Assembly: GCF_964355755.1 (NCBI RefSeq)
Contig: NC_092676.1
Coordinates: 4,074,288 to 4,138,287, forward strand
DNA from: Antedon mediterranea
Lineage: Eukaryota > Echinodermata > Crinoidea > Comatulida > Antedonidae
Length of the DNA: 64,000 nt
Direction of reading: 5' to 3'
The notes under the pieces were generated by a model that ran no database searches, was not told the DNA's origin, and saw nothing but the letters and a program-made list of their open reading frames with translations. Below, in pieces: positions 1-11,290 of the stretch (within the stretch, counting starts at the first letter, position 1; each line of letters begins with the position of its first letter). The translations under genes and the position numbers were made by a program.

Positions 1-189
1 ATTTTTTCTTTCCTTTTCACAACATAATTTAGGTGGCTCTGAGAACAAATTTGTAATTGTTTACTTATAATATTAAATATCAATGAATAAATGAATGTGA
101 ACAAAACAAGGCTATCAAATTAAATTAATGAAATCACTTTTTCTAAACCTTAAACCTATTCTTAAAAAAACAAGGCCAACATCCATTAA

Positions 190-277
190 GTCGCGTGCTA
201 CAATGCATAGTGATACCGGACCGACCGACAGACCGACCGACCGGCATAGTGAACAATAGAGTCGCGTCCACGCGACT
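190..277 (+). repeat. CGGACCGACC-rich repeat ending in a GTCGCG hairpin, copy 1
   Basis: ATAGTGATACCGGACC is followed by repeated GACC/GACA units, then ATAGTGAAC and the near-palindrome AGTCGCGTCCACGCGACT. The same block recurs at 832-898 (+) and 1165-1240 (-), with a degenerate piece near 1790-1845. The surroundings are rich in GCGC and hold no exon. It is probably the terminus of a non-autonomous mobile element. Confidence 0.6.
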
Positions 278-831
278 AAAAAGGCATAATTTTGACGAAT
301 TTTTGAACTTTTTCATCAAAAACGTGCGCAAATTATCCAATTCGACGTGCTCGTATGACGTAATTTTAAGTCAAAACTGTTTAAAAGTTGGTAAAATTAT
401 TAGAAAAGGCTGCAAAAACATAAATCCCGCGAAAAAAGTATGTATTTAACGCTACGTGCGCACCGCGCGCGTAAACATTTGCGCGCGTATGGGAATTTTT
501 GACATGCTCAAAATGACAAGAAACGCGTAGAAAGTTGATTAAAAATTAATTTTGCGCATTTTAAAATTTTAAATGCGCGCGCGCGCGTAACTTTGTGTAA
601 AACACACATTTTTTTTCAACAGAAAGTTAGCGCCTGATATGAATTAAACTTTTGCAAAGCTTCAATTTAAAATGTTATTTGGTTTTTGCCCTATGTTTAA
701 TACGAGAAAATCGTTAAATCGCGCGTAAATCACGTTGCGCAACTCTAACGTCATTCAAAATAGGATGTCCACAATTTCACGTAAATGCCCACATGTTGAC
801 AGTTCAAAAAGTACAGAAAAGCAATAAAACC

Positions 832-898
832 CATAGTAATACCGGACCGACAGACCGACCGACATAGTGAACTATAGAGTCGCGTCTACGCGACTAAT
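832..898 (+). repeat. CGGACCGACC/GTCGCG hairpin repeat, copy 2
   Basis: Same order of motifs as the block at 190-277, ending in AGTCGCGTCTACGCGACTA. It lies in inverted orientation to the copy at 1165-1240, so the two flank a ~265 bp AT-rich segment as terminal inverted repeats would. Confidence 0.6.
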
Positions 899-1164
899 AA
901 ACTTGCCTAACATTATTCAAATTGCTTCTTATACTTCTACCTTTTTACTAATTCATTTCTTATACTAATGTATAATCTTGTTCCAATAAGCATGATTATT
1001 TTGTGTAATCTTCATAATGAAACTTCATTCAGTACCATTTTTTTGTAAAGACCTGTTTCATTTATTGAGTTGCAGGCTGCATTGCAGCGGTGATAACTAA
1101 TGGTTTTAATATATTGTAGTTGAAAACATATAATTTACATCAAAAATTAAATACTGCAATTTTT

Positions 1165-1240
1165 AGTCGCGTGGACGCGACTCCATAGTTCACTATGTCG
1201 GTCGGTCGGTCTGTCTGTCGGTCCGGTATCACTATGCGTT
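1165..1240 (-). repeat. CGGACCGACC/GTCGCG hairpin repeat, copy 3 (inverted)
   Basis: TAGTCGCGTGGACGCGACT is followed by the reverse complement of the block seen at 832-898 (CACTATGTCGGTCGG...GGTCCGGTATCAC). Confidence 0.6.
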
Positions 1241-1253
1241 TTATCGCTTTCTG

Positions 1254-1740
1254 ACCTTATCTTGATATCAGTTTAATCTAGCTAAGTCAATTTTTCACAG
1301 TATATTCCTTATGGCCAGGAATCGATGTGGTTATGTTTTCCCGGTGCGCAATAACAAATTACGCGGTCTACGCACGACGATTTAACGAAATCACGTTTGT
1401 AATCATATCTTCAAAACCATGAATCACAATTAAATAAAATTTGGTACTTGTAAATTACAGGGCATAAATCATCATATGGCAATACAATTACATGCGTAGC
1501 GCATGTAACGCATGCGTACGCGCGCTTACAATTTTCAAAATTTATTTTCGATGAAATAAGAGTACGTTTCAGGCAATTTTAAGCGTTTACAAAATTGCCA
1601 TGAGTGCGCAGATTTTTGCGCGTTAAATGTTATTGCGCACTCTATTTGCCCGATTTCTGTTTTCTTGACTTACTTTTCAACTCGAAATTATGTTATACGA
1701 GCACGTCAAAAGTGTCAGGCTACGCACGTGTAAATTAAAA
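1254..1740. repeat. Dispersed repeat, copy A
   Basis: This segment and 2533-3060 share long near-identical stretches, including TATTCCTTATGGCCAGGAAT, the GCGCAAT...TTACGCGGTCTACGC block, and an end reading GGCTACGCACGTGTAA. Copy A sits upstream of the first visible LRR exon; copy B is inside the LINE. No coding potential is seen. Confidence 0.65.
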
Positions 1741-1890
1741 AAATATAAATGTTTTTAAACATTTCAACATTTTTAAACATGTTCAGTAATTTCGGTCAGT
1801 TGGTAGGTTGGTCGGTCGGTAAACACTAATGAGCACGCGACTGCAGCCATCTATATGGCCTTGTTAATTCATACTGAACTTTTTCTTCAG

Positions 1891-2469
1891 GCCTGGCGTG
1901 TGGGACTCTAATCAAATACCTACAATAGAAGCCAATTCATTTAATGGTTTGACATCACTGCTACAACTGTGAGTATTTTTTCAATTTGTATACTTCTACA
2001 AACTTCCTAGATTTTTCAAATACAACATGTCATTTTAGAATATTTTTCAGTAGATTTTGTATCAAACAAAAATCAGCAAAACATGGCCAATCACAAGATG
2101 GTATATAAAACATCAACATCATCCATGGGTTACCAATGACATCAATCAATTTATCAATATAAAGCATAGACTGTTCAGAAAAGCCAAACGTATTGGTTCT
2201 GTATCTGCATGGGATGACTATAAGTCTATTTGTAATAAGGTTAAGCGTCTATGCAATAAGTCGTATTATTCATATGTCAACAAATTATTTACAAGTGACT
2301 CTACTCGTAAAGCTTTCTGGCGTTTTGTTAGAGAACGTAGAAGATCACCAGAACCCGTTATCTTTTAATATTAACGGTGTGAATGTTTTGTCACACCCTG
2401 TAATTGCTAGTTCATTTAATTAGGTTATATGCATGATATGCATATAACCTCTTGATTCTGTCAAAATCT

Positions 2470-2508
<39 letters not shown>

Positions 2509-5500
2509 TTCTTTCCTTAGCACTATTTGTCCGTGAATTATCTTGGCATCAGTTTCATCTATCTAAGTCAATTTTTCAGAGTATATTCCTTATGGCCAGG
2601 AATCGATGTGGTTATGTTTTCACGATGCGCAATCAAAAATTACGCGGTCTACGCGCGATTTAACGAAATCACGTTTGTAATCATATCTTCACAAACATGA
2701 ATCACTTTTAAACAAAATTTGGTACTCATAAATTTCAGGTCATATTTCATCATATGGCAATACAATTACGTGCGTAGCGCATATAACGCATGCGTACGCG
2801 CGCTTAAAATGTTGAAAATTGTCAGAATTTATTTTCGATGAAATTAGAGTACGTTTCAGGCAATTTTAAGCGTTTAAAAAATTGCCATGAGTGCGCATAT
2901 TTTTGCACGCGCACTGCGCGTCAAACGTTAATGCGCACTGTTTGTGTCCGATTACTGTTGTATAACCTTTCTTTAATAATATCATCATATTTTATTCACT
3001 TTTCAACGCGAAACAGCGTTATACGAGCACGTCAAAAGTGACGGGCTACGCACGTGTAAGTTAACAAAATGGTGAAAATATGCTAAATTTTAAAATTAAT
3101 ATATATCGTTAGAATGCTCGGGAACACCTATTTTTTATTTAATTTTCTTGAAGTGTATGTATCATATGTATGATTTATTATGAAATTAGAAGAACAAAAG
3201 TTGATTAAGTCATCATTAATGGCATATTAAATTTAACAAAATTAATTTCGACAATCAAACAAATTATAACATTTTCTTAGGCCAAAATAACAAACTTAAC
3301 GTTAACTTTCTTCCTTAAGAATTTCATATATTAAAGTTAAAAGTATATAGTTTGACAGTGCATCATTTTTTTAAATTTTTAAAGATGTCATCATAGTAAA
3401 ACATTATAATTCATTGCGGTATGTAATAATCTATCTGCACCAAAGTGGTTACTGCATAGTAAATACACGGTGGAATTTTTCTCCAACTTTTAGTCAGTTG
3501 TGTATGGCTCGATGGTCTGTGCTCGTGTCAATGGCATTCAAGGTACCGAGTTCAAGTCTCACCTTGGGAAACGAAATAAGATTTTTTTTTTATTATCCGT
3601 ATTGTTCAAATTTATTTCTTAGTGTATAGATTATACACATGATTTATAATGAAATCTAGATAAAAAGTTACTTTATGTCTTTATTATTATGTAACAACAA
3701 ATGCGGTTTATGACATTATACGCAGAGGGATCTTTGATCGGATTGTGATACCGGCTATGGTGTTCGCGTTAGCAAGGTCCTATCATATATTATAAATAAT
3801 TAAAGATTCTGAGAAAATCAATCAATCAATATATCTTTTAAAAATCAATTATCTTTATTTAAATCAATGCATATAACCTATAATTCGTCATAGTGACGAA
3901 TTAAATCTAGTTATTTTTTTGTTTCTGTTTTTAACCCACCCATAATTCCCAACTGTGAACCTCCGGTTTGTAATGTCCCAATCCCTGAACTTTCTCAACT
4001 TAACTTTAACGTCTACAATGTTGAGAAGGTGATTAATGGACTTTCGTCTAATAAATCTCCAGGTCCTGATTCCGTGCATCCATACATGAAATCTGCTTCC
4101 GAATTTATTGCTCCACCATTATTTAATTTGTTTAACTTGTCCCTGCGTATGGGAGAAATCCCCGCTAAGTGGAAAATGTCCCATATTACTCCTATATTTA
4201 AATCTGGTGATACAAATGCAATTTGTAATTACAGACCAATATCCCTTACCCTATATGTTCGAAACTGCTTGAAAAAATACTGTTTTCAAGTATATCTGAT
4301 CACGTTGCTTATAATTGTCCAATTACAGAAGCCCAGCACGGTTTTTTTCCCTCCCGTTCCTGTGTACCCAACTTACCAACCTAACACCAGAATTGATGTT
4401 ATCTTTCTCGACTACGCCAAAGCGTTTAATAAACTGCCCCACCATATTATTTTAAATAAGCTGGCTAGTCACTTCAATATCAGAGACAATGTCTGGAAAT
4501 GGATCAAGTCATTTCTATTGGGACGTTCCCAAAGAGTCTTGTATCAAGGATCCATTAGCCCATCATCCCCAGTTACCTCTGGAATACCACAGGGCAGCGT
4601 ACTTAGACCCCTTCTTTTTAACTTGTTTATAAATGACCTTCCCTCATCTATTATTTCTCAATGTGCATTGTTTGCCGATGACCCGATAATTTATAGAAAT
4701 ATATTTACTGTAGACGATGAAGTTGTTCTTCAGTGCGATCTGATCAGGCTTTCCTCTTGGTGTGATCTAAATGAAATGGAGCTTAACTTAAATAAAACCA
4801 AGGTTCTCCACATTACAAGATCAAGGAAAGAGTATAGACATGTTTATCGTATAAATGACTTGCCTATTAAATCCGTATCTAGTCATTGTCATTGTCATCT
4901 GGGGGTCACGATTAATAGTGAACTTACTGGGGATGACCATGTAAACTTAATTATTTCTCGTTCAAATCGAATGTTGGGTTTTATTACTAGTATTGCAGGA
5001 GGATCATCCCCTTCAGCTATTTTCTCACTCTATAAAGCTCTCATTGTCCCCATCCTTGAATATGGTGTCCCTGCGTGGTTGGGTGTCACGAAACCTAAAA
5101 CCACGAAAGCTAAGACCCCCTAAGACCTAAGATCACGAAAGCTAAGACCCAAGACCTAAGATTACAAATATTTATCTTTCGCACCTGCCTTGTATTTTAA
5201 CTCCCAACATTTATTCTGAATACCACACCTTAGAATTGGCACTTTTATGAAAAAGAATCACATAAAAAGTAACAAATACATTTTTAAATTGATGATTTTA
5301 CAGACGTTTTTCTCGCACACAAACTGTTTGCGAATTTCGCATGACTAGCCTACAGTACAGTAGCAGTAGGCCTTCCACCATGTTCAATGTTTTTGTTTCT
5401 ATGGAACGTCAAAAGAGCAAAAATTATATAGAGGGCTGAAAACTCTGTGGAGTCCATCTACAGTGTGGATGGAACAATGTAATATTAAAATTGTAATGAT

Positions 5501-8309
5501 AATAATATAATCATGCAAGTACGAAGAAATAAATACTGGCAAATAAATTTTAATTTAAAAATCATGATTTGTTTCGTTTTTCTTTCTGTTTTTATACTTG
5601 TACTATTATTGTAGCTCTTTTGGCGCTCCATAGAAACAAAAACATTGAGCATGGGGGGAGCTCGAGGAGTTACAGTATACAAAGAAACATGTCTGTAAAA
5701 TCATCAATTTAAAGGATTTATTATTTTTTTTTTATGTGTTTCTCCGTCTGAAAGTACTTATAAATCCTAATTTTAAAGTGTGGTATTCAGGATAAAGTTC
5801 GTCAACAAATTTGGAGTCAAAATACAAGAAAGGCAGGTGCGTAAGAAAAACATCCTCTGAACCAACACAATGGAGTAAATATATACCAACAAACAACCCG
5901 TCAAGTTTGTTTGTTGTAAAGAAAAAAATATACATTTACTCAACGGGCGAAAATAATGTGAGTTTATCTATGTTTTGCGGTAGTATTTAATTATATTTAT
6001 GGTAATAAATGAAACCTACTGTGTTTAAAATTATGTATGGATAAACAAGTATTGTTTTTAAGCTGTAGTATATCTTAGAATTTGTAATCTTAGGTCTTGG
6101 GTCTTAGCTTTCGTGATCTTAGGTCTTAGGGGTCTTAGCTTTCGTGGTCTTAGGTTTTGTGACACCCCTGCGTGGTTGCCTCGAACCAAAAAACTTACGG
6201 AACGTATCGAGGCAGTCCAGCGAAGGGCTACTAGGCTTGTCCTTAAACAAACAAGAGGTGAAATGGAATACGAGGAACGTCTCACTAAGCTAAATTGACC
6301 AACAGTACTCTCTAATCGAAGAAATTATCTTCTGTTATCCTTTGTTTGTAAATCACTTATGGAACGGTTGATTGTAGTAGGCTAGTATTCGTCAATCTGT
6401 AGTTGTTAATGGCCGTCATCTTGATACACTTAAGTTCATTCATCACTATGCTCGAACCAATTGTCTTCATCATTCCGCTATTAACATATTCCCTAGGTTA
6501 TGGGAAGAAATTCTTTAATTTTAGACAGTTTTCCAACATTTTTAAATTCACTTAAATCCCATGTTTTATATTGACTTTGTTGAATCGACTATAAAGTATT
6601 TTATCCTTTTATTTTATATTGACACTGTTGATTCGTCTATTTGTTATATAAATATTTTTATATAGTTTTTTATATATCATTGTTGTTACATTTGGGAGTA
6701 GGTACGGAACCTGAACTCTTATTATAGTGATTAGGTTCACTTTTAGGTTCCTGCCTACTCCCTTAGTTTCTGTGTTTTTGTATGTTTGTAACTGGTTTTT
6801 GGCAATAAATAATAATAATAATAATAATAATATTTCTTAATACATGGTCTGCTACTTGCTTAATACTACATTGTTTTACCTTGAAGGTGGTTGAGAGATT
6901 TCAAGATAAGTACATTGCCAGCAAATGCATTTTTTGGTTTAACTGCATTGACATTACTGTGAGTATTTTTTCATGTTATATACTTTATAATTATAATTGA
7001 ATTACTTCATAACATTTTAATTTATGTTATAAGTAAATTTAATATAGTGCTGTAACAAATAATGTATAACATCTAATTCCTTGATATAAAGACTATTTTA
7101 ACGTAACAAAGATTTCTGTATTTAAAAAATTGTATTTTATACAAACAAAATGTTTTCCTGTCCTCTTATGGAAATATTTGAGATGATTTAAGATGGTACC
7201 AGTACAGGGAAAGTAATTTCAATCTTCCCTAATGGTACATACCAATGCACTATATTGAATAAAAAGGACGCACAGACTTTTACGTGAGTATCCGTTATGA
7301 GGTGTCAATTTACAGGTGGTGTCCACAGAACGTTTTAACTGTATTATGGACCATATCTGAATAAGGCATAGGAAAAGTAAAGCGGACACAATTTCTTGGA
7401 TATTTTAATTTCTTTTTGACTGCGTATTCTTTATTGTAGGAGGTTGGACAATAACCAAATAAGGAAATTGCCAGCAAATGTATTTAATGGTTTGACAGCG
7501 TTAACAGAACTGTGAGTATAATATCTTAACCAATTTATCCCAAATCACTACATTGTACAATAAACATGCATGTAGTTTATCATTTTATAATGTGATCTTG
7601 TAACAAAGTGTAATTGAATTTTAATGAGAGATGATGAACCTGGAACCACTGGTCAACTTGCCTGAAATCACACTTTTTACTATAAAAGGGTTAATATTCT
7701 CTAGCATAAAGGCTAACATTTACATGGTGGGCAAGTAAAGCTTAAAACTACTTAGCGTAGTGGTTTTGGTTGCCAACAAAGCTGTAAATGGAAATTGAAC
7801 TTATAAAAACTTTAACCTGAACCAAAAATAAAAGGGGTAAATGCAGTGTTTATATTAAATAATTAGATAATTTGCAACTAACTTAATTAACTGCTCAAGC
7901 CCAAACTAGCAATACCATACTGTGCATTATTTATCATTTAAGGTGGATGGACGGTAACCAAATAAGTACATTGGAAGCCTATGCATTTGCCGGTTTGGAA
8001 TCGTTGACGGAACTGTGAGTATTTTTCAATACATTCTAATTTCAAAAGAAATTGATTGTGGTTGTAGAAGCATTTTAATTATTCCAATTAATATTGAATG
8101 TCATATGGACTGCCCTAACAAACATTGAGTAAACACCAGTGTCAGTCAATGGAATTACAATGAACAACATGAATTATGTTGTGATCATTTTGATTCCAAG
8201 ATATTTTTTGTCACAAAAAAAAGAATGAGATCTTACCATATACTGAATCAAACAAATTATATAAAAAAATTCTTTTAATTGTCACATAAATATTTAAATT
8301 CAATTTGAC

Positions 8310-8352
<43 letters not shown>

Positions 8353-11290
8353 GCAAAAAAAAATTTGTCTTTTTATAAAGTGAAAACATTATTTTTTTTC
8401 ACTTTTTTTTCCTACAGAAGTGAATAACTTTATTAAAATTACAAAATGGCCTATTCAAAGACTGATATAGGGGACAATTACATCTTTAAACAAAACATAT
8501 TTTTCAATAAACAAATATATAATTAATTGTCTATTTATTCATCTTTTAACAGGAACTTAGAGAACAACGCTATAACTATCATAGATGCTGAGGCATTCTC
8601 TTCTTTTGCTTCATCACTTTTAATTTTGTAAGTTAACATTATGTAATATATAATTTGCATGTTATTGCCTTCCTGAATGTCCACAACACATAATTACGAT
8701 GACTTGGTTTGTATCAGGATCAGGGGGACATTCCCCTTTGACTGCCTCAGTTGAATTATTTTTAACAATATTGGTGCGTGTGATTTACCACTAAATTAAA
8801 AAATGTTCCCCATTCCATATATCATACAGTAGATGCACACCTGAGAACACATGACTCCGCTACATGCTTATATAATCAGAGCAATGTGTAACTATTAAGC
8901 AATAGTAGAATTATAGAAGAAAGGATAATTGTAAAGCTTGGCACTCTTGCCCCTACCGGCATAAATGTACAATTTAGATCTTTTAAACATTAATTTTGCC
9001 AGAGACATTCACATATTAACAAAATTCACACTTGAAGTTTTTGTCTTTGTTTAAATGTCCTGCTTTATAAGCAACTATTTCTGCTTTGTACCCCAAAGCT
9101 TTTGGAGGCTTGCATTTATAACTATGCCTTTTGTTTTGTTAACATCTTTGATTGGCTGATTTGTTTTATTATGTAATTTTGTGAGTTATATATGTTATCC
9201 TTTGTTACAATTCTCTTCGCTATGCCCGAAACATGTCGTAAAAATAAACTTATATTGAGGCAGTTTTAGCTTACTTGATCTTGATTTTTTTCTATATCCT
9301 GCCTATATACAGCTCTTTGATTTATATTAAGCAATAGTGTTAGTTATCTTTACATGGTCATGTGACAAAACACCTTTCAAACTACTGAAGCTACCAAAAA
9401 CTAAAACTCTGTCTACACTATCAAACTAGTTCAAGAACAAAATGTGTCATGTGCCCAAATATGGTAGTAATATGACATAATCGTGTCCACATGGGCACAT
9501 CAAATTGTTTTCACATAAAGTTTGATAGTTTAGCTTTAACCTATTTTGTGTTGTTCACCCACACAAATCTAAATTATTATTCGCTCTGAATAGTATTATA
9601 ATATTAATATGTACATCATATATTAAGTAATGAAGGAATTAAAAAGTGTGAAAACAAACTTATTGAGTTTGAATTTATTGGTTTTTTTTTAGAAACTTAA
9701 AAGGTAACAAGTTACAGGTTTACAGGGACAGGACCTTTCAACAATTGATAAGCTTAAACGAATTGTAAGTAATGATTTATTAAAATTTGGGCAACCCAAG
9801 TAACTCCCTTGTAAAAATAAATTAATTTATAAAAAAAAAATATTTTACTAATCCCAAAACCATCTGTGAAAGACGGTTACCACACTCACTAGTTATACAA
9901 TCAACATGATGATTGTGGAAACTTACGATGATAAAGATCTGTCTTGTTTTTCAAAATTTAATTTTGCATGTTTTTTAAATTCACAAATGCGCCACTAAAT
10001 TTGTGCTTAAGTCACATGAGCATTCTGTTAATCTAGTCGCAGTGCAGGACTGGAAAAGAAAAGGGAGATACATAAACTTGAATTAGTTGCGTGTGGGTAT
10101 TTCAAGAATGCAGGTGGTTGACTAAAAAATGTGCACAAATTTCAAACCTTGAGAATGTTGGTTCTTGAGTATTTAAAAATTTCCCAAAATATAATAACAT
10201 TTTCTTTTAAGATACAACAAAATAATAACTTGGCACTTATTATGTTGCTATATTTGATTCTTTTAGGTACTCGGAATACTCTAGTCTCTGTTGCCTCGTT
10301 GGCGCCATCGATGTCTGCGAGCCTTCAGATGCATTTGCATCGTGTGAAGACTTGCTAAAAAATGAACTTCTCCGTGTGTTGATGATGATTATCGGGTTAT
10401 CTTCGGTTATTGGGAATGTTGTTGTTATCGTTTCACGAAAGTTTAAAAAAGATAATGATATTAACAATGTTAACAAAGTCCAAACTACACTTATCACCAA
10501 CCTCGCCGTGTCTGACCTGCTGATGGCAGTCTACCTGATCATCATTGCCAGTGTGGATATACATTACAGAGGAAGATACGGAAAGGTTTCCAGAGTTTGG
10601 AGAAATAGTGTCCTTTGCAGTTTTGCAGGGGCTATTTCTACACTCTCTGGGCAATGTTCAGTGTTTACACTGATGCTGCTTAGTGTGGATCGAGCTATTA
10701 ACATTGTTAATCCATTTAGTACGAAACGCCTCAATCGTACAAAATGTCGAATCATTATCAGCTTCGGATGGCTATTCTGGATTGTGCTGAGTTTTCTTCC
10801 AGTGACAGCCAATGAATTAAGCTTATCGTATTTTGGTGACAATTATTATGGAAAGGAAAGTGTGTGCCTTGCACTACCTTTAACCAGAAGTCGGTGGCCA
10901 GGTTGGGAGTATGCTGTTGCCATTTTTGTTGCCTTTAATGGCGTCGGCTTTTTTGTAATTGTACTTAGTTATCTGACAATTTTCTTGTCAGTGAAGAGAT
11001 CGGGGGCCACTGTCAACAGAAGACAGCAGAGAAAAGAACAGTTAAAAATGGCGAGAAAACTAGGCCTGATAGTTTTCACTGATTTCTGTTGCTGGGCCCC
11101 GATTATAGTAATGGCAATTGGTTCCGAGACGGGTTGGATGACGATTCCTGATGAAATATATGTTTGGGCAGCGACATTCATCATACCCATCAACTCCTCA
11201 GTCAATCCGTATCTTTACACAATTGCTTATATGTTTAAGTGCAAAGTGCGTCAACCGGCACCTGTACAGATTCCACTTAATACATTGTAA
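1891..11290 (+). CDS. LRR-containing G-protein-coupled receptor (relaxin-receptor / GRL101-like), 3' part of gene
   Basis: Visible exons: 1891-1968, 6887-6958, 7440-7511, 7943-8014, 8553-8627, 9693-9764 and 10267-11290. Each of the first six encodes one leucine-rich repeat (24-26 residues, e.g. LDNNQIRKLPANVFNGL), begins after AG and ends before GTGAGT or GTAAGT. All introns are phase 2 and split the Leu codon between repeats, so the exons join in frame and could be skipped or added without frameshift. The last exon has the cysteine hinge and seven helices. One-LRR-per-exon structure and the seven-helix sequence fit the LGR type C/relaxin receptor group (RXFP, GRL101), which signals from the plasma membrane. 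Signal peptide, any LDLa modules and earlier LRRs lie upstream of the window. Intron 1 (1969-6886) is swollen by a LINE. The ligand cannot be inferred. The family call is strong; the subfamily is moderate. Confidence 0.88.
2057..2368 (+). pseudogene. LINE linker-region fragment
   Basis: A 103-residue open frame containing HPWVTNDINQFINIKHRLFR and a basic FWRFVRERR stretch, typical of the region just before the RT in CR1/Jockey-type ORF2 proteins. After about 2340 the homologous frame shifts by one and continues to about 2420. There the sequence meets the palindrome that opens the inserted repeat. Non-functional remnant. Confidence 0.65.
2469..2510. repeat. (TTTA)n microsatellite
   Basis: About ten perfect TTTA units. 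Confidence 0.9.
2533..3060. repeat. Dispersed repeat, copy B
   Basis: Second copy of the repeat at 1254-1740, in the same orientation. It lies within the ~1.5 kb segment that interrupts the LINE. Confidence 0.65.
3500..3575 (+). repeat. tRNA-like sequence, possible SINE head
   Basis: TGGCTCGATGGTC resembles a box A and GAGTTCAAGTCTC a box B, spaced as in a tRNA gene and followed by an AT-rich body. A convincing cloverleaf was not worked out, so this is a possible tRNA-derived SINE fragment only. Confidence 0.35.
4029..5123 (+). pseudogene. LINE reverse transcriptase domain (interrupted)
   Basis: Open frame with the usual non-LTR RT order: SSNKSPGPDSVHPYM, then PAKWKMSHITPIFKSGD, NYRPISL, a D-x-x-KAF motif (LDYAKAF), GIPQGSVL, and FADDPIIY with the catalytic FADD. 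Homology begins slightly upstream, about 3930. A divergent stretch after NYRPISL suggests local frame damage. Homology stops at about 5080, where a TIR transposon begins; the last ~14 codons (GVTKPKTTKAKTP) are transposon sequence. The post-RT part resumes at 6179 with a Gln/Arg-rich EAVQRRATR-like motif. Confidence 0.8.
5082..6166. mobile_element. 1085 bp non-autonomous DNA transposon with ~85 bp TIRs, inside the LINE
   Basis: Ends are GGTGTCACGAAACC... and its inverse ...GGTTTTGTGACACC. The TIRs match for about 85 bp and contain repeated CTAAGACC/CACGAAAGCTAAGACC units. The element is flanked by the 12 bp direct repeat CCTGCGTGGTTG at 5070-5081 and 6167-6178. LINE coding sequence is cut at exactly this point and continues after the second repeat, confirming the boundaries. 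The interior has a second, inner inverted repeat (GCACCTGCCTTGTATTTT near 5178 and its inverse near 5840) shared with 34102-34928. No transposase frame is present. A 12 bp duplication is longer than for most superfamilies. Confidence 0.85.
6179..6310 (+). pseudogene. LINE post-RT coding remnant
   Basis: Continues the RT frame after the inserted transposon (residues TERIEAVQRRATRLVLKQTR, then EMEYEERLTKL) and ends in a stop at 6296-6298. Similar sequence continues past the stop, showing decay. Confidence 0.6.
6807..6838 (+). repeat. (AAT)n tail of the LINE
   Basis: AATAAT repeats directly after GGCAATAAATAATAA; simple-repeat tails are usual for CR1/Jockey-type elements. Confidence 0.7.
8311..8350. 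repeat. (TA)n microsatellite
   Basis: About 19 TA units in the intron between LRR exons 4 and 5. Confidence 0.9.
9406..9536. mobile_element. TTAA palindromic MITE, family 1, copy 1
   Basis: Begins CTCTGTCTACACTATCAAAC, passes through TGTGTCATGTGCCC and GTGGGCACAT-like blocks, and ends AAAGTTTGATAGTTTAGC, the inverse of its start. It lies in the intron between LRR exons 5 and 6. Confidence 0.8.
10267..11290 (+). CDS. Hinge and seven-transmembrane exon of the LRR-GPCR
   Basis: A single exon encodes the whole membrane part, as is usual in LGR genes. It starts with a Cys-rich hinge (CC, then C...C before DLLKNELLRVL), then TM1 with GN, TM2 with NLAVSDLLMAVYL, the extracellular motif DIHYRGRYGK (relaxin receptors have a similar DIKYRGQY), TM3 ending in SVDRAINIVNPF (a DRA version of the DRY box), TM6 with FCCWAPI and TM7 with NPYLYTIA. 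The C-terminal tail after TM7 is only about 20 residues and ends at TAA 11288-11290, shorter than in vertebrate RXFPs. AATAAA at about 11965 could be the polyadenylation signal. The reading frame is intact. Confidence 0.92.

Larger units (their letters stand above)
2425..3890. repeat. ~1.5 kb repeat segment interrupting the LINE
   Basis: The left edge carries the palindrome AGGTTATATGCATGATATGC followed by ATATAACCT. The right edge has TGCATATAACCT and the palindrome AATTCGTCATAGTGACGAATT just before LINE coding sequence resumes. It includes an (ATTT)n run (2469-2510), the dispersed repeat at 2533-3060 and a tRNA-like stretch near 3500. Exact target duplications are not clear. Confidence 0.5.
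2044..6838 (+). mobile_element. Decayed non-LTR retrotransposon (LINE, CR1/Jockey-like), intronic and doubly interrupted
   Basis: Coding remnants run in order from the endonuclease-RT linker (about 2050-2420), through the reverse transcriptase (about 3930-5080) to the post-RT region (about 6167-6300). The 3' end has an (AAT)n tail at 6807-6835. The endonuclease is missing, so it is 5'-truncated. A ~1.5 kb insertion splits the linker from the RT, and a 1085 bp TIR transposon splits the RT from its C-terminal part. There is a frameshift near 2340 and in-frame stops after the RT. The whole element lies in the intron between two LRR exons of the GPCR, in sense orientation. Confidence 0.8.
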
